Below, piece after piece: positions 46,561 to 59,198 of a stretch of 64,000 nt of DNA; position 1 is the stretch's first letter, and every line of letters begins with the position of its first letter. The notes beneath the pieces are model-generated. The model was not told the DNA's origin. It saw nothing but the letters and a program-made list of their open reading frames with translations, and did no database searches. A program made the translations under genes and the position numbers. The stretch is from Isoetes taiwanensis (Eukaryota; Streptophyta; Lycopodiopsida; Isoetales; Isoetaceae), in assembly GCA_021234155.1 (NCBI GenBank), contig JAJEKV010000106.1:1191002-1255001 (forward strand), read 5' to 3'.

Positions 46561-49280
46561 ATTTATCCCATGGTTTGTTTGTTCCATAGTTTGAGCCTAG
46601 GTGGCATGTTTGTCCCTTGGTTTATCCCATGTGTCATGTTTGAGCCTGGGTTGCATGTTTGAGCGTATGTAGCATGCTTTGAGCCTAGGCGGCATGGTTG
46701 AGCCATGTGTCATGCTTGAGCCTAGGTGGCATGTTCGCAACTTGTTTTCCGCTTTGACTACAACGATTGGAAGTACATGCAAGAAAAGTTTGATGATTCT
46801 CATAAACCTTCTTCCAACAACCTTCTGCTACGAAAGACAATCAACTAAAGTCTTGTCTAGCCACCAGTGTTCAGGCCTGTGCTCCAGTCAGATAATAAAA
46901 ATTATGTAGTGGAACTAGCTTTTGCTTCTCCGTAATCATTTATCTTCATTCTACTAGTTCTGTCGATGCTTTTATTTTCAATTCAATCTAAGATCAAGTC
47001 TAACCTCTAGTCAAGGTCAACTCTAAGTAGAACGATCTCAAACAATGTCTTGCTACTGTAAAAGGGCTCTTGATGACTTCTAATTGCAACACCGGGAGGA
47101 GTACAGATCTGAACTCCATTTTGTCAGTTCCTATTGCTTCAATTTTCTAGCTGCGGCTTCTTGGCCATGTCCCAAGTGCAAAAGATGAAAATTCGACCCC
47201 CCAAAATGCAAACAATTCAAGAACTTGGCAGCTCATAGCGTTTACATTTCAGAGGCCCTATTCTTGTCATATTCGACTAGGACCTTGCATCATTTCTTAA
47301 TTGGGGGTATCAACGCCGAGATCATGGACCTTTGAAACTCCCCGGAAGCAGCTTGCCCCAAAAGTCCTCTCCCAAAGGCCCTGACGACGGAGGTGATGAC
47401 TTCTAATTGCAACAAAGATAGGATGACAGATCCAAACTTCATTCTGTCAGTTCCACTTGCTTTGTGTTCCCAACTGCATCGTCTTGGCCAGGTCCCAAGT
47501 GCAAAAGACCAAAATTTGATCTCCAAAATATAAACCCTTCAAGAATCTAGCAACTCAGAAGGTTTATATTTCGGAGGTCCTATCCTTGTCAGATTCGATC
47601 AGGACCTTGTGTTGTATCTTTACATAACGGGGGTGTTTGAGATCATAGCACAGACCCTTGAAACCCCCCCAGAAGCAGCTTACCCCAAAACTCCTCTCCC
47701 GAAGGCCCTGGAGATGGACGAGCAATATTCCCTCTCGGAAACTACTATCGCTCGTCTTGTATTTATTCTGGATTAATATTAGTTAACTTGATCTTTCAAA
47801 AAAAAAAAAACATTCCCTCTCGAAAATTGTGATCTAGCTCTGTCAATGGGCTCAAAATGTCAACATTGCCCTGGGGACCAAGTTTCATGGCCAGAAGACC
47901 ACCCCTTCTCCAAGAAGCAAAAAACTAGCCCATATCTAGCACATTCCTAGTCAATTGGCCTAGGAGGTGGATGCTGAATACTGCCATGTAAGGTGTAAGT
48001 GTTTCTTTCTTTTACAAAACTGACCGTGTAACTTAGTCCCTAGGGTAATTTCGCCATTCCGGCAACGTGGTGAAGTCGAATCGCCATTCTGAAGCCTTTG
48101 CTATGCCCGAACAACAAAAGACTTCGGTTTGGTCGCCCGCAGGACGCTTCGCAATTTTGTAAGTTCTCCCAGGCTGATATTGGATTTTTTTTTTTTTGGA
48201 CCTACTCGAGGCAGGATCCTTGAACGGAGGGTTTAACAGTCGGATAGGGGAACCGAGCTCTAAAAGGGTGGCCATTAGCATGCCCTTCCCTCCTCCCAAG
48301 AATCGTTGCCAGGAAAGACTACCACGAGAACTTCTTTAAGGCCCATCTCCTAGGGTTTGGACTCTCCCCTCTGGTGAGGGGGTCCTGCAAAGTCCTGGCT
48401 CTGTTTGAGTTGAGGAAGGGTGCCAGCTCTGCTTCTCAACAATAAGTTGCTTAGACTATTCTAATGCCAATTCTTTGATCTAAACCTTATCTAGAAATTC
48501 AGAAAATTGCCATGTATGATGGTAATGACTTAGGAAGCCAACTGACAAAAAATCAGAATCTAATTTCGTACTATGCATTAATTACGAATTCACAAAGCAT
48601 AAATGAAAAAAAAATACATTTTGACAAGGGGTGCAACGTGCAGTGCAGACACGAGAAAAACATTTCATTGGGATATGCAATATTGGTGCACTGGGAAATA
48701 GCCCCACGTCTTCCTGATCATGTTTGAGCCACATATCATGCTTGAGCCTGGGTGGCATGTTTGACCCACGTGTCATGTTTGAGCCTAGGTGGCATGTTTT
48801 TGCGGCCTGAGGCATGTTCGACACTAGGGAAGTCCAAAGAAAGTTTTGACAATGTCTTCTAGAATGTTGTAACCTCAAATCTAGAATGGCAATATGGCTT
48901 TAGATTCAATATAGTATAGAATGTTCTAGATATCCATGGGCAAGCAGATATGCACTTTGAGCCCAAAAACCTTATAGGAGAATGTTGTAGAGTGTTAATA
49001 ACACCCTAAGCACAGATAGAAACTCTTCAAAGATTTTTCAAGAAGAATTTAGTAGGATCCCTTATAGAAGATACTCAAATAAAATGTTCTAGAACATAAA
49101 TCTTGGAAATAAAATGTTTTGAACCATGTGCCAACCCAAATTTACGTCGTAGGAATGCATCAAATTCTTGTGTATATATGCATCTGTAATATGACTGCTT
49201 AAATAGAAGTACAATTTTTTTTTTTTAGATGGGATCCAAGTTTGACCAATAGTTTTATATGTCCAACTTGCAAGATTTAA
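46561..49280 (+). repeat. Repeat Z, copy C
   Basis: Full-length Z: minisatellite (46,585-46,740), 335-bp doublet, poly-T patch, second minisatellite (48,719-48,810), TTCTAGAATGTTGTAA block, ending at the empty Helitron site. No protein family is recognised. Confidence 0.9.
47738..47810 (+). mobile_element. L1 3' tail insertion, 73 bp with 11-bp target duplication
   Basis: Flanked by ATTCCCTCTCG at 47,727-47,737 and 47,811-47,821. It ends TTGATCTTTC plus twelve A. It is empty in Z-B (24,384). The same insertion, with a longer A run, is present in the inverted Z-D at about 51,656-51,740. It is a strongly truncated L1-type retroposon and a useful phylogenetic marker. Confidence 0.92.
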
Positions 49281-50972
49281 ATTTATTTTAATCTGAATGT
49301 TCAATCTCGGTGTCAACCTTATATGTATGGACCATCATTCTTTGTTTTCCATTATATGTTCTACCTCATGTGCCATCCAGACAACATCATTAGCAGGCCT
49401 TTGAAGAATTTATCAAGTACCATCTCCCATCACCCTCCCCCTTTAAATAATTCGACAGTCCCTAGTACTTTGCAATGACTTGCTACTTTAAACAGGTGTT
49501 CCTGGCTCTTTTTATATGTATATCTTAGGTACATATTTTAGTACAATTGCCTTTTGATTGCTAGAAACTTGGCATCATGTAACTATTTGCAAATTAGAGT
49601 ATGTAAAAGTTGAATAAAAAACTCCTCTCTTCTAGATGCTCATTCAAAAAGTTATTTTTGAAAAGGAAAAGAAATTCAAGATCTTGATATGATTCATGAT
49701 ATAGTGCAGACATCAGAAATTGCCATTAGAGGATTGTACATCATTCCACATGTCCATGATATGATTTGCATAAGAATGAAAGGTTAATGGGTTGCCAACG
49801 AAACATGGGGTGCCAATGTCTGTCAACGAGTTTTTGGAACGTGCAGGTTGTGTTCTCTTACATGTCATAAGACTTGGGATTGTCAGATATGGTGTCAAAT
49901 CAATGGATTCATCCCCAACCATAACATGCCATCAGACATTATCACAGTCACGACCATACTTCTTTTTGCGTAGGTCCATGACAATCACCACCAAAGACAC
50001 GTCCATTATCTGACCTTGGAAAGGAACCAAAAAAATCCAAAATTCAAATATGCCATGCTGCTATTAGCCTGGGCTCATTCCAATGCAGATGATTGACACG
50101 AATAAGCAAGATTTGGATCTGATACCCTCAACAACCAGCCCATTGATTATATGATAGTAGATAGCAAAATGCAGGACACACTACTTTTTTTGTGTACTAT
50201 ATCTACTAGTATCCAGTTCCACATGTTTATTCAATGTTGTACATTGCACATGTCAATTCAATGTAAAGCTCAAGGGGACGTTTGTCATTCCTTTGCAGGA
50301 AACTAGAAGTCCTGAGTTAGAATGAGTCAAAGATATCTGACAGGCTAGCGGAGCTGCTAGGTTGGTCACATGGCAAAGTGCACCTTTCATGTCTATCAAG
50401 ATTCAAGTTAAATGAACCATAGCCTTTTGCTGGCCTTTAACCCCCATATTCCCTTTTTTATCTCAATCCTACAACTCGGGCAACAATTCCCTCTGATATT
50501 TCCCCTCGTACTCTTACTGCTGCTTCGTATGAGTATGATAGAAATGCTACTGCTTCTACCTCAAAGGTCGATCCAGTTGCTACTAATATGGTTGATCCAA
50601 ATGGGAATATTGTCGCTCCTATAGCCAATGCTGCTTCATCATCGAAGAGGTAGTGGTCTTTTGCATTGGTCTCTGCCTCTTTCAAAAGCTTCTACCTCAA
50701 CATTTTTTATCTGATCATTTGCAGTGGTCTCTTGCAATGGCTACTATGGTGGAATATACGCTTCTGCCAGTTAGAATGATTTTTCATATCATCAAACATA
50801 TGCAAGTTGAAGTTGCTAGTAGGGTCTCAGATAGTATAGACATGTCCAGTCTCGACTCTGTAGAAGATGTGGAATGAAGCTTACAACACCTCGATGGTAA
50901 ACATCCATAGAATTGCAAAAGTTACTTGCAGATTTTTTGAAACGGCAAGAACCTGAGGTCATTCCAGTATTC

Positions 50973-53900
50973 TGAGTTTTTTCTTTCGGAGTACGAGGCC
51001 AGATCCACAAAAGAGAAAGAGGCAGAACTTCGTGAAGACGTTGAAGACCCAGGCGACATACTGGCAGACAAAGAGAGGACACTGAAAAGGCAAACCCGAG
51101 AGAGAGAAGCACAACGGCAAATCAGAGGGGAGAGTCCAAACCCTCGGAGATGGGCCTTAAAGAAGTTCCCATGGCAGTCTTTCCTGGCAACGATTTTTTT
51201 TTTTTTTTTTTTGGGGGCATGCTAATGGCCACCCTTCCAGAGCTCGGTTCCCCTATCCGACCGTTAAACCCTCCGTTCAAGGATTCTGCCTCGAGTAGGT
51301 CCAAAAACAAAAATCCAATATCAGCCTGGGAGAACTTACAAAACCGCGAAGCATCGTGCGGCGACCAAACCGAAGTCTTTTGTTGTTCGAGCATAACAAA
51401 GGCTTCAAAATGGCGATTCGACTTCACCACGTTGCCGGAATGGCAAAATTACCCTAGGGACTAAGTTACACAGTCAGTTTTGTAAAAAGAAACACCTATG
51501 CCTTACATGACGCCAATTGACTAGGAATGTGCTAGACATGGGCTAGTTTTTTGCTTCTTGGAGAAGGGGTGGTCTTCTGGCCACGAAATTGGTCCCCAGG
51601 GCAATGTCGGCATTTTGAGCCCATTGATAGAGCTAGATCACAATTTTCGAGAGGGGATTTTTTTTTTTTTTTTTTTTTTGAAAGATCAAGTTAACTAATA
51701 TTAATCCAGAATAAATACAAGACGAGCGATACTAGTTTCCGAGAGGGAATGTTGCTCGTCCATCTCCAGGGCCTTCGGGAGAGGAGTTTTGGGGTAAGAT
51801 GCTTCTGGGGTGGTTTCAAGGGTCTGTGCTATGATCTCAAACACCCCCCGTATGTAAAGATACAACACAAGGTCCTGGTCGAATCTGACAAGGATAGGGC
51901 CTCCGAAATATAAACCTTTTGAGTTGCTAGATTCGTGAAGGGTTTGCATTTTGGATGTCAAATTTTGGTCTTTTGCACTTGGGACCTGGCCAAAACGATG
52001 CTCTTTGGGAACACAAAGCAAGTGGAGCTGACAGAATGAAGTTTGGATCTGTCGTCCTTTCTTTGTTTCATGTCCGTCGTCAGGGCCTTTGGGAGAGGAC
52101 TTTTGGGGCAAGCTGCTTCCGGGGAGTTTCAAGGGTCCATGATCTGGCGTTGACACCTCCCCCCCCCTCCCCCCAATCAAGACATGGCGCAAGGTCCTAG
52201 TCGAATATGACAAGAATAGGGCCTCTGAAATGTAAACCCTATGAACTGGCAAGTTCTTGAATTGTTTGCATTTTGGGGGGTCGATTTTCATCTTTTGCAC
52301 TTGGGACATGGCGAAGAAGCCACCGCTGGAAAATTGAAGCAATAGAAACTGACAGAATGGAGTTCAGATCTGTACTCCTCCCGGTGTTGCAATTAGAAGT
52401 CATCAAGAGCCGCTTTTACAGTAGCAAGACATTGTTTGGGATCATTCTACTTAGAGTTGACTTTGACTAGATGTTAGACTTGATCTTAGATTGAATTGAA
52501 AATAAGAGCATCGACAGAACTAGTAGAATGAAGATAAATGATTATGGAGAAGCAAAAGCTAGTTCCACTACATAATTGTTATTACCTGACTGGAGCACAG
52601 ACCTGAACACTGGTGGCTAGACAAGACTTTAGTTGATTGTCTTTCCTAACAGAAGGTTCTTGGAAGAAGGTTTATGAGAATCATCAAACTTTTCTTGCAT
52701 GTACTTCCAATCATTGTAGTCAAAGCGGAAAACAAGTTGCGAACATGCCACCTAGGCTCAAGCATGACACGTGGCTCAACCATGCCACCTAGGCTCAAGC
52801 ATGCTACATACGCTCAAACATGCAACCCAGCTCAAACATGACACATGGGATAAACCAAGGGACAAACATGCCACCTAGGCTCAAACTATGGAACAAACAA
52901 ACCATGGGATAAATCTTTTGTAAGTGTATCTCCTAAAACGCATGTTACAAGCATCACCATACATCACTACAAGGTGGGATTATGATCATCGAGATGTTGC
53001 CTTCTCAGTTCGTTCGTTGATGTCGGGTTGTCTTGAAGACTTTCTCGACATCTGTCGGCTTGAGGTCGTGGCCGCGGTTTTTTGAAGATGTCTGGACATT
53101 CCTCCTTCTATTATTGAGGATACTTGTATCATAAGGTCATCAAGTGTTGCCGCTCCCACAAGAGGCAAAGTTGCATCCTGAAGATGTCCTGGTGCAAAAC
53201 CTAGATGGTACAGTGCTAGTGAACTTGATACGATCGGTGTTATCTAAATGCTAAACCCATACTACACTATATGTGTGGGCATCCAAGATATACAATAGAC
53301 ATATACACACTTACATTGGTGCCACTTTTCCAAATTACATAAGAGGGTATACTTAAATGCTTATACTCCTTTAGGGTTTTCCTTCCTCCTATCACGTTTG
53401 ATTCTTCTTACTCATTGTATATTCCTCATTCTAGTTGACTCCGAGACTCCGCGGGATGCTACTACTATAGTTGACCTTCCTGTCAAATCTGAGCTCTTCA
53501 TTCCAAGTTGCGAAGAAAGTTCCTTGATGTGACCCCTTGAGTAGAAATTACTCCTCCTTAATGTGTTTACCTGTTGTGTGGAATGCGGTAACTACTCAAC
53601 ATCCTTACATGCGGTATGCAATTGCAAGGTTGAAGATGTGCAGTGCCCTTGATTGCTCCCGATTAGGATCACCTGGTTGATGTGGTCGGCCAGTCTTGCA
53701 TGCCTTCGAAGCTCTGAGATGGCAATCAGCAGATAGACAATGTCATTTCTCCACAGGTTGAATTTCTTAGCGCGACTTCTGTTGCTTGGACTTTGCTTCA
53801 TTGAAAGATGCTTCCACTGTGCCTAGAAGTGTGATCGTCCCCATTGCACCTCCTTCTAATCACCTTTGAGTGATCTGTATCTGCTGGCTGTGTCATCTCC

Positions 53901-56403
53901 TCTGTCCTTTGGGTCTGGTGCACTCGAGCCTCGCATTACTCAACTGAAGCGGTAAAGTCGTCCTTCCTTTATTTTCTAGGTGTTTCTGGATCTGAGCTCC
54001 TCCTTGATATTGCCTCTGATGATGATATAGGCCTTTAAGTCAGAGATGTTCCTAATATGTGTCCCCTTTCCATCAGGATCTCCTAGGTTTGGAACCGATG
54101 AAGTCATGAAAGTTATTGTACTAGTGCAAGGGAGTTAGAAGCTCGTCCTGGTCAGCCTTGGGTGTTTTGTAGTTGTCTATCTTGGTTTCTCCTTGACATT
54201 GCGTGACATCCCCTTGAGCTGCTGGGCTGCAAGATCGTTGTGGTCTTCCCTCCAGTTTCTATATATGTGCTCCTGTGTCGTTATGAATTCTCCTCTCTAC
54301 TGAAGATTATGCTCTCAGACCTATATGTTTCTGCCTTGCGTTCTTCCTTTTGAAACTCATATGCGCCGAGTCGGTGAAGGGGTCAAGATCCTCTTTCTGA
54401 TGTGGGCTCGTGGGTGTGGTAGCCGGGAGCTTGACAGTCGAGCTCTACTCGTTTTGTTGGTAGAGGTACCTGCAAAGTCCTGGCTCTGTTTGAGTCGAGG
54501 AAGGGTGCCAGCTCTGCTGCTCAACAAGCTCTGCCAGCTCTGCTGCTTCATTGTGGATATGCAATATTGGTGCACTGGAAAATAGCCCCACGTCTTCCTG
54601 ATCATGTTTGAGCCACATATCATGCTTGAGCCTGGATGGCATGTTTGACCCACGTGTCATGTTTGAGCCTAGATGGCATGTTTTTGCGGCCTGAGGCATG
54701 TTCGACACTAGGGAAGTCCAAAGAAAGTTTTGACAATGTCTTCTAGAATGTTGTAACCTCAAATCTAGAATGGCAATATGGCTTTAGATTCAATATAGTA
54801 TAGAATGTTCTAGATATCCATGGGCAAGCAGATACGCACTTTGAGCCCAAAAACCTTATACGGAGAATGTTGTAGAGTGTCAATAACACCCTAAGCACAA
54901 ATAAAAACTCTTAAAAGATCTTTCAAGAAGAATTTAGTAGGATCCCTTATAGAAGATACTAAAATAAAATGTTCTAGAACATAAATCTTGCAAATAAAAT
55001 GTTTTGAACCATGTGCCAACCCAAATTTAGGAATGCATCAAATTCTTGAATATATATGCATCTGTAATATGCTGCTTAAATAGAAGTACAATTTTTTTTT
55101 TTATGGGATCCAAGTTTGACCAATAGTTTTATATGTCCAACCTGCAGTACAAGATTTAAATTTATTTTAATCTGAATGTTCAATCTCGGTGTCAACATTA
55201 TATGTATGGACCATCATTCTTTGTTTTCCATTATATGTTCTACCTCATGTGCCATCCAGACAACATCATTAGCAGGCCTTTGAAGAATTTATCAAGTACC
55301 ATCTCCCATCACCCTCCCCCTTTAAATAATTCGACAGTCCCTAGTACTTTGCAATGACTTGCTACTTTAAACAGGAGTTCTTGGCTCTTTTTATATGTAT
55401 ATCTTAGGTACATATCTTAGTACAATTGCCTTTTGATTGCTAGAAACTTGGCATCATGTAACTATTTGCAAATTAGAGTATGTAAAAGTTGAATAAAAAA
55501 CTTCTCTCTTCTAGATGCTCATTCAAAAAGTTATTTTTGAAAAGGAAAAGAAATTCAAGATCTTGATATGATTCATGATATAGTGCAGACATCAGAAATT
55601 GCCATTAGAGGATTGTACATCATTCCACATGTCCATGATATGATTTGCATAAGAATGAAAGGTTAATGGGTTGCCAACGAAACATGGGGTGCCAATGTCT
55701 GTCAACGAGTTTTTGGAACGTGCAGGTTGTGTTCTCTTACATGTCATAGGACTTGGGATTGTCAGACATGGTGTCAAATCAATGGATTCATCCCCAACCG
55801 TAACATGCCATCAGACATTATCACAGTGACAACCATACTTCTTTTTGCGTAGGTCCATGACAATCACCACCAAAAGACACGTCCATTATCTGAACCTTGG
55901 AAAGGAACCAGGAAAATCCAAAATTCAAATATGCCATGCTGCTATTAGCCTGGGCTCATTCCAATGCAGATGATTGACATGAATAAGCAAGATTTGGATC
56001 GGATAGCCTCAACAACCAGCCCATTGATTATATGATAGTAGATAGCAAAATGCAGGATACACTACCTTTTTTGTGTACTATATCTACTAGTATCCAGTTT
56101 CACATATTTATTCAATGTTGCATTGCACATGTCTATTCAATGTAAAGCTCAAGGGGACGTTTGTCATTCCTTTGCAGGAAACTAGAAGTCCTGAGTTAGA
56201 ATGAGTCAAAGATATCTGACAAGCTGGCGGAGCTGCTAGGTTGGTCACATGGCAAAGTGCACCTTTCATGTAGATCAAGATTCAAGTTAAATGAACCATA
56301 GCCTTTTGCTGGCCTTTAACCCCCATATTCCCTCGAATGAGGCTTACAAAAGTTACTTGCAGATTTTTTGAAACGGCAAGAACCTGAGGTCATTCCAGTA
56401 TTC
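50973..56403 (+). repeat. Tandem unit 3 (X-2, Z-D/E, W-3), with internal inversion
   Basis: It starts at the same W-X joint as unit 2 (TATTCTGAGTTTTT). X-2 begins at 50,982, is inverted from 51,123, and the unit resumes at 54,469 with the end of Z (Z-E to 55,160), then W-3. W-3 lacks about 450 bp including the reading frame of W-1 and W-2 (deletion near 56,334) but continues beyond 56,403 into LINE sequence. Confidence 0.85.
51123..54468 (-). repeat. 3.35-kb inversion holding Z-D and most of X-2
   Basis: Left joint: X sequence ACGGCAAAT stops and is followed by reversed Z (CAGAGGGGAGAG). Right joint: reversed X (GTTGGTAGAGGTA) meets Z sequence CCTGCAAAGTCC. Put back, X would read GGCAAATACCTCTACC exactly as in X-A (21,002-21,017), and Z would read CTCCCCTCTG then CCTGCAAAG with about 10 bases lost. 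Z-D is 51,123-52,914 and reversed X is 52,915-54,468. A 213-codon frame at 52,342-51,701 falls in the 335-bp doublet of Z and is considered fortuitous. Confidence 0.92.
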
Positions 56404-56545
56404 ACCAACATGTTTAACAGAGCTCTTCATGAAGAATTCCTTTTAGACTGGACAATGAATAACGGTGCCAATTTGCAAGGCTGGGGATAGAAACTGCCCT
56501 TCCAATTAGTGCACCATAATGGTTAGTCTTGCTTGCAAAGCCCTA
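56344..56545 (+). pseudogene. LINE reverse transcriptase fragment (LINE-3)
   Basis: One frame reads LLADFLKRQEPEVIPVF, then TNMFNRALHEEFLLDWTMN. After a one-base shift near 56,460 it reads PICKAGDRNCPSN and CTIMVS. This aligns with LINE-4 (LLKWAG...LFNKALQEGFPSQWTTS, VVPIYKAGD, YRTIMVSS). The first 60 bases are shared with the ends of W-1 and W-2, showing that W naturally continues into this LINE. Confidence 0.75.
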
Positions 56546-56934
56546 TGTTAGAATATCAAAGAAACGTCTACCCACTTGTCGTATAGATTACTCGTCAATT
56601 TATAGGTGCGATTCCTAATGGGTCCTTAGGGGTATTTTCTTGTACTATCATATAAATTCAATTCTAGCTGACCTAACCTAATCCTTTCAGTCTTTACTAC
56701 ATCCACTTTGGATAAAGATCATAATTTGTTTTGCACTTATCAGAAGAAAAATATTAATCTTTCTCATTTCATTGGTTGTGTGCAGGCATGAGGACGATGA
56801 ATCTTGTAGTAGAGTTCACTACCACCACATACGAGGAGACTTATATCTAATAATCAATAGGTTTTTTCATTAATGAAGGAAATTCAAGTACAATTGCAAC
56901 CATAGTCGCTAATGCCAAGGCATACAATGCCATG
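56546..56934. other. Unassigned stretch between two LINE pieces
   Basis: No similarity to LINE coding sequence or other families here was found. It may replace deleted LINE sequence or be an unrelated insertion. Confidence 0.4.
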
Positions 56935-57068
56935 GTTTTTCCTTCAAAAACCTTTGGGGCAGGGTTTTTTAACCCCAGCAGTAATAAGTCTGGTGCGCTC
57001 TCTTTTGGGTCCCATAGGCTGATTGGTCTCTGTGGACAATAAAAACTCTATTCTATTCTCTTCTATTA
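56935..57068 (+). mobile_element. LINE 3' UTR fragment with (TTCTA)n tail
   Basis: It contains the C/G-rich hairpin (AACCTTTGGGGCAGGGTT), GCAGTAATAAG, GGGTCCCATAGGCTGATTGG and GTGGACAATAAAAA, then CTCTATTCTATTC. It matches the end of LINE-4 (61,110-61,220 plus 62,259-62,297) and the reverse of LINE-2. It may be the tail of LINE-3 or a separate truncated insertion. Confidence 0.85.
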
Positions 57069-57854
57069 TACTAGTAATAGTGCTCAGCGTTGCTGTGCAA
57101 AGGTTACTGTAAATGACATGGGAAAGTACAATATTATACTTTGCCCTGAATTCATACTACACAAATGAAATCCAATGAAATCTAGTTTCTTGTCGTCAAT
57201 ATGTTAGTACGTTTTTCTTCTTAGTACATTTTTCTTCCTTTTTTGTTCGTTATAACTATGATTTGAACATGACACGGGGGCATTTGTTTGTTTTAACTAT
57301 GATTGAATATAATATAAGGGTGGATATGTCCATGACCACACTGAATAGAATTAAAAGCAATAAATATGGGATTTTAATACATTATACACAAAGTGATACC
57401 AAAGTAAAAGGTTTTCTTGGTAGGGAATCGTAAAGAAAAAAAAGATTCATGGATATTGGTACGTTGTAAGATCAAAGTAATAGTGCACATTAAAGCATCA
57501 TGTCATCCTATCAAAAAATAAGCTATCCTTGTAATACAGAGGCATTTATTTCTTCTTTCAAAAGTAAGCATTATACCTATGCAAAACCTGCATATGTTAT
57601 ATATATATAACTTTCCTTTGTAATATCAGACCATTTGACTTGTCTTTATAAATGGATCTATCTTTATCAATTTCTACACATTACAGTTCAAAGATTGGGG
57701 CTCGATGCTCATAGAAGAGATGCTCCAAGGACTATTGGGAAAAGGTGGATACCAAGCCATTAAAAGAAAATGATAGCAAAGGGATTTGCACCAAGAAGAT
57801 TGTTATATTTAATATAATCATCATTCAATTAAATTGGGAATATGTAGCTAAATA
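57069..57854. other. Unassigned AT-rich DNA
   Basis: No gene, repeat boundary or RNA feature recognised. Confidence 0.5.
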
Positions 57855-58262
57855 ACGGGGGGTTTCAGGGGGATTTGATATGGATGTAAAAATAACAATT
57901 CCTGAAACCATAGACCATATATCCCTAAATCAATTGAATGGGTTGTTATAAAAAAAATATAGATTCAAGATAAAAAATAACCAAACTGGGTACATTGGTT
58001 AAAGTAGTCTTATTAGGACATTGAGTTATTTTGGTAGAGGTTCAAGCCCCCGTATTTCATATTCTAAAATCTTAGGCAAAGCCGTATAGAGGTTCGATAT
58101 TCCCTCAAAACCTTAGGCGAAATCGTATTTCATATTTCAAAAATCATGGGCGCCTCCAATCATAAATGATTATAAGCAAAACGAGAGGTGCCCAAAGGCC
58201 TCAACATACGATCTGGGTCATACGATCGACGAATCTGACGACGATGGTAGTCCAGGGTGCAC
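57855..58262 (+). repeat. Family S LTR-like repeat, copy 4
   Basis: Starts near AATAACGGGGGGTTTCAGGG, contains the tRNA-like segment (GGTTCAAGCCCCCG at about 58,041), ends CCTCAACA, and is followed by the conserved 60-bp flank to GTAGTCCAGGGTGCACC. It is opposite in orientation to the copies at 5,217-5,922. Confidence 0.65.
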
Positions 58263-59189
58263 CTCGTCTTGATTTTGGGACAAATTTTAGATTGCATGTT
58301 TTAGTAGCACATTCAAATTCACACATTTCATGTCAAAAGTATGAAAACGTAATATGATGTTACTTATAGAATAGACAATATTTCACAATATAGCAAGATA
58401 TCATATTTCATAAAGAGAGAACTTTTGCCCATTCACTTTTTGAAGATACGATTATTGAGTTTCGTGAAATGAGATAAGCTCCAATTACATTGAAAAGGGA
58501 AAGAAAGACAAGCTCAAGTTATTATCTTTTGTAAAATCTACAATCTTTCTCCTCCACCTTTTAGCCAAAACCTTTCATACTTCCTAGCTTCATCGATGCA
58601 CTTTCTTCAGTGGTCTAAAGACAAACTCATCCCAGTATATAGCTTCTCGTATAATAGCACCAAGCACCATGTCATTTCCAGCAAAACTACAATATTCAAA
58701 AAATGAGAATTAGTCCTAAATTGATAAGGGGAGGACATGTAAGATTCACATTTCCAAAATGGCACCACTCATTTGATTATGCTATCACACCAAAACATGT
58801 TCCAGGAAGTCTAATAGGAAACAACTACTATATAGGAAACGACTACTATATATATTGTAGGACAAGAATGCTAGGCATGCTTCTCACGATACCTATTGCA
58901 TAAACACGATATCATGAATAAACTTATAAAAACCAGATATTATCAAAATAATGGTGTAATAACAAAATTTTGAAAATAAGTCAAAGAAACTGAAAAATAA
59001 GTCGAAAACGCTGGGTTTACTTCAAAAGTGGATCACATTAGGATGCATCCAATCACGTAAAAAACAAGATAAAAGGGATGAATTTACCTAAAACATAAAA
59101 GGTAAAATAATAGATACCTTAAAAAATAGAATTGGGAAAAAGCAACCAATATAACTTTTTGTTTTTATGTATAGACTCGAAGATGCATA
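58263..59189. other. Unassigned AT-rich DNA
   Basis: A short direct repeat (ACTACTATATA, GGAAAC) lies at about 58,825-58,855. No other feature seen. Confidence 0.5.
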
Positions 59190-59198
59190 AAACTCATT

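Larger units (their letters stand above)
35351..50972 (+). repeat. Tandem unit 2 (X-1, Z-C, W-2), about 6.3 kb without the LTR element
   Basis: X-1 runs 35,360-35,581 and resumes at 44,884-46,560 after the LTR element. Z-C is 46,561-49,280 and W-2 is 49,281-50,972. It carries the 73-bp L1 tail at 47,738-47,810 that unit 1 lacks and unit 3 shares. Confidence 0.9.

Noticed and set aside
51701-52342. 213-codon minus-strand frame in Z-D
   Set aside because: The same DNA in Z-A, Z-B and Z-C is interrupted, the frame spans two noncoding 335-bp repeats and runs into an L1 tail; no recognised domain.
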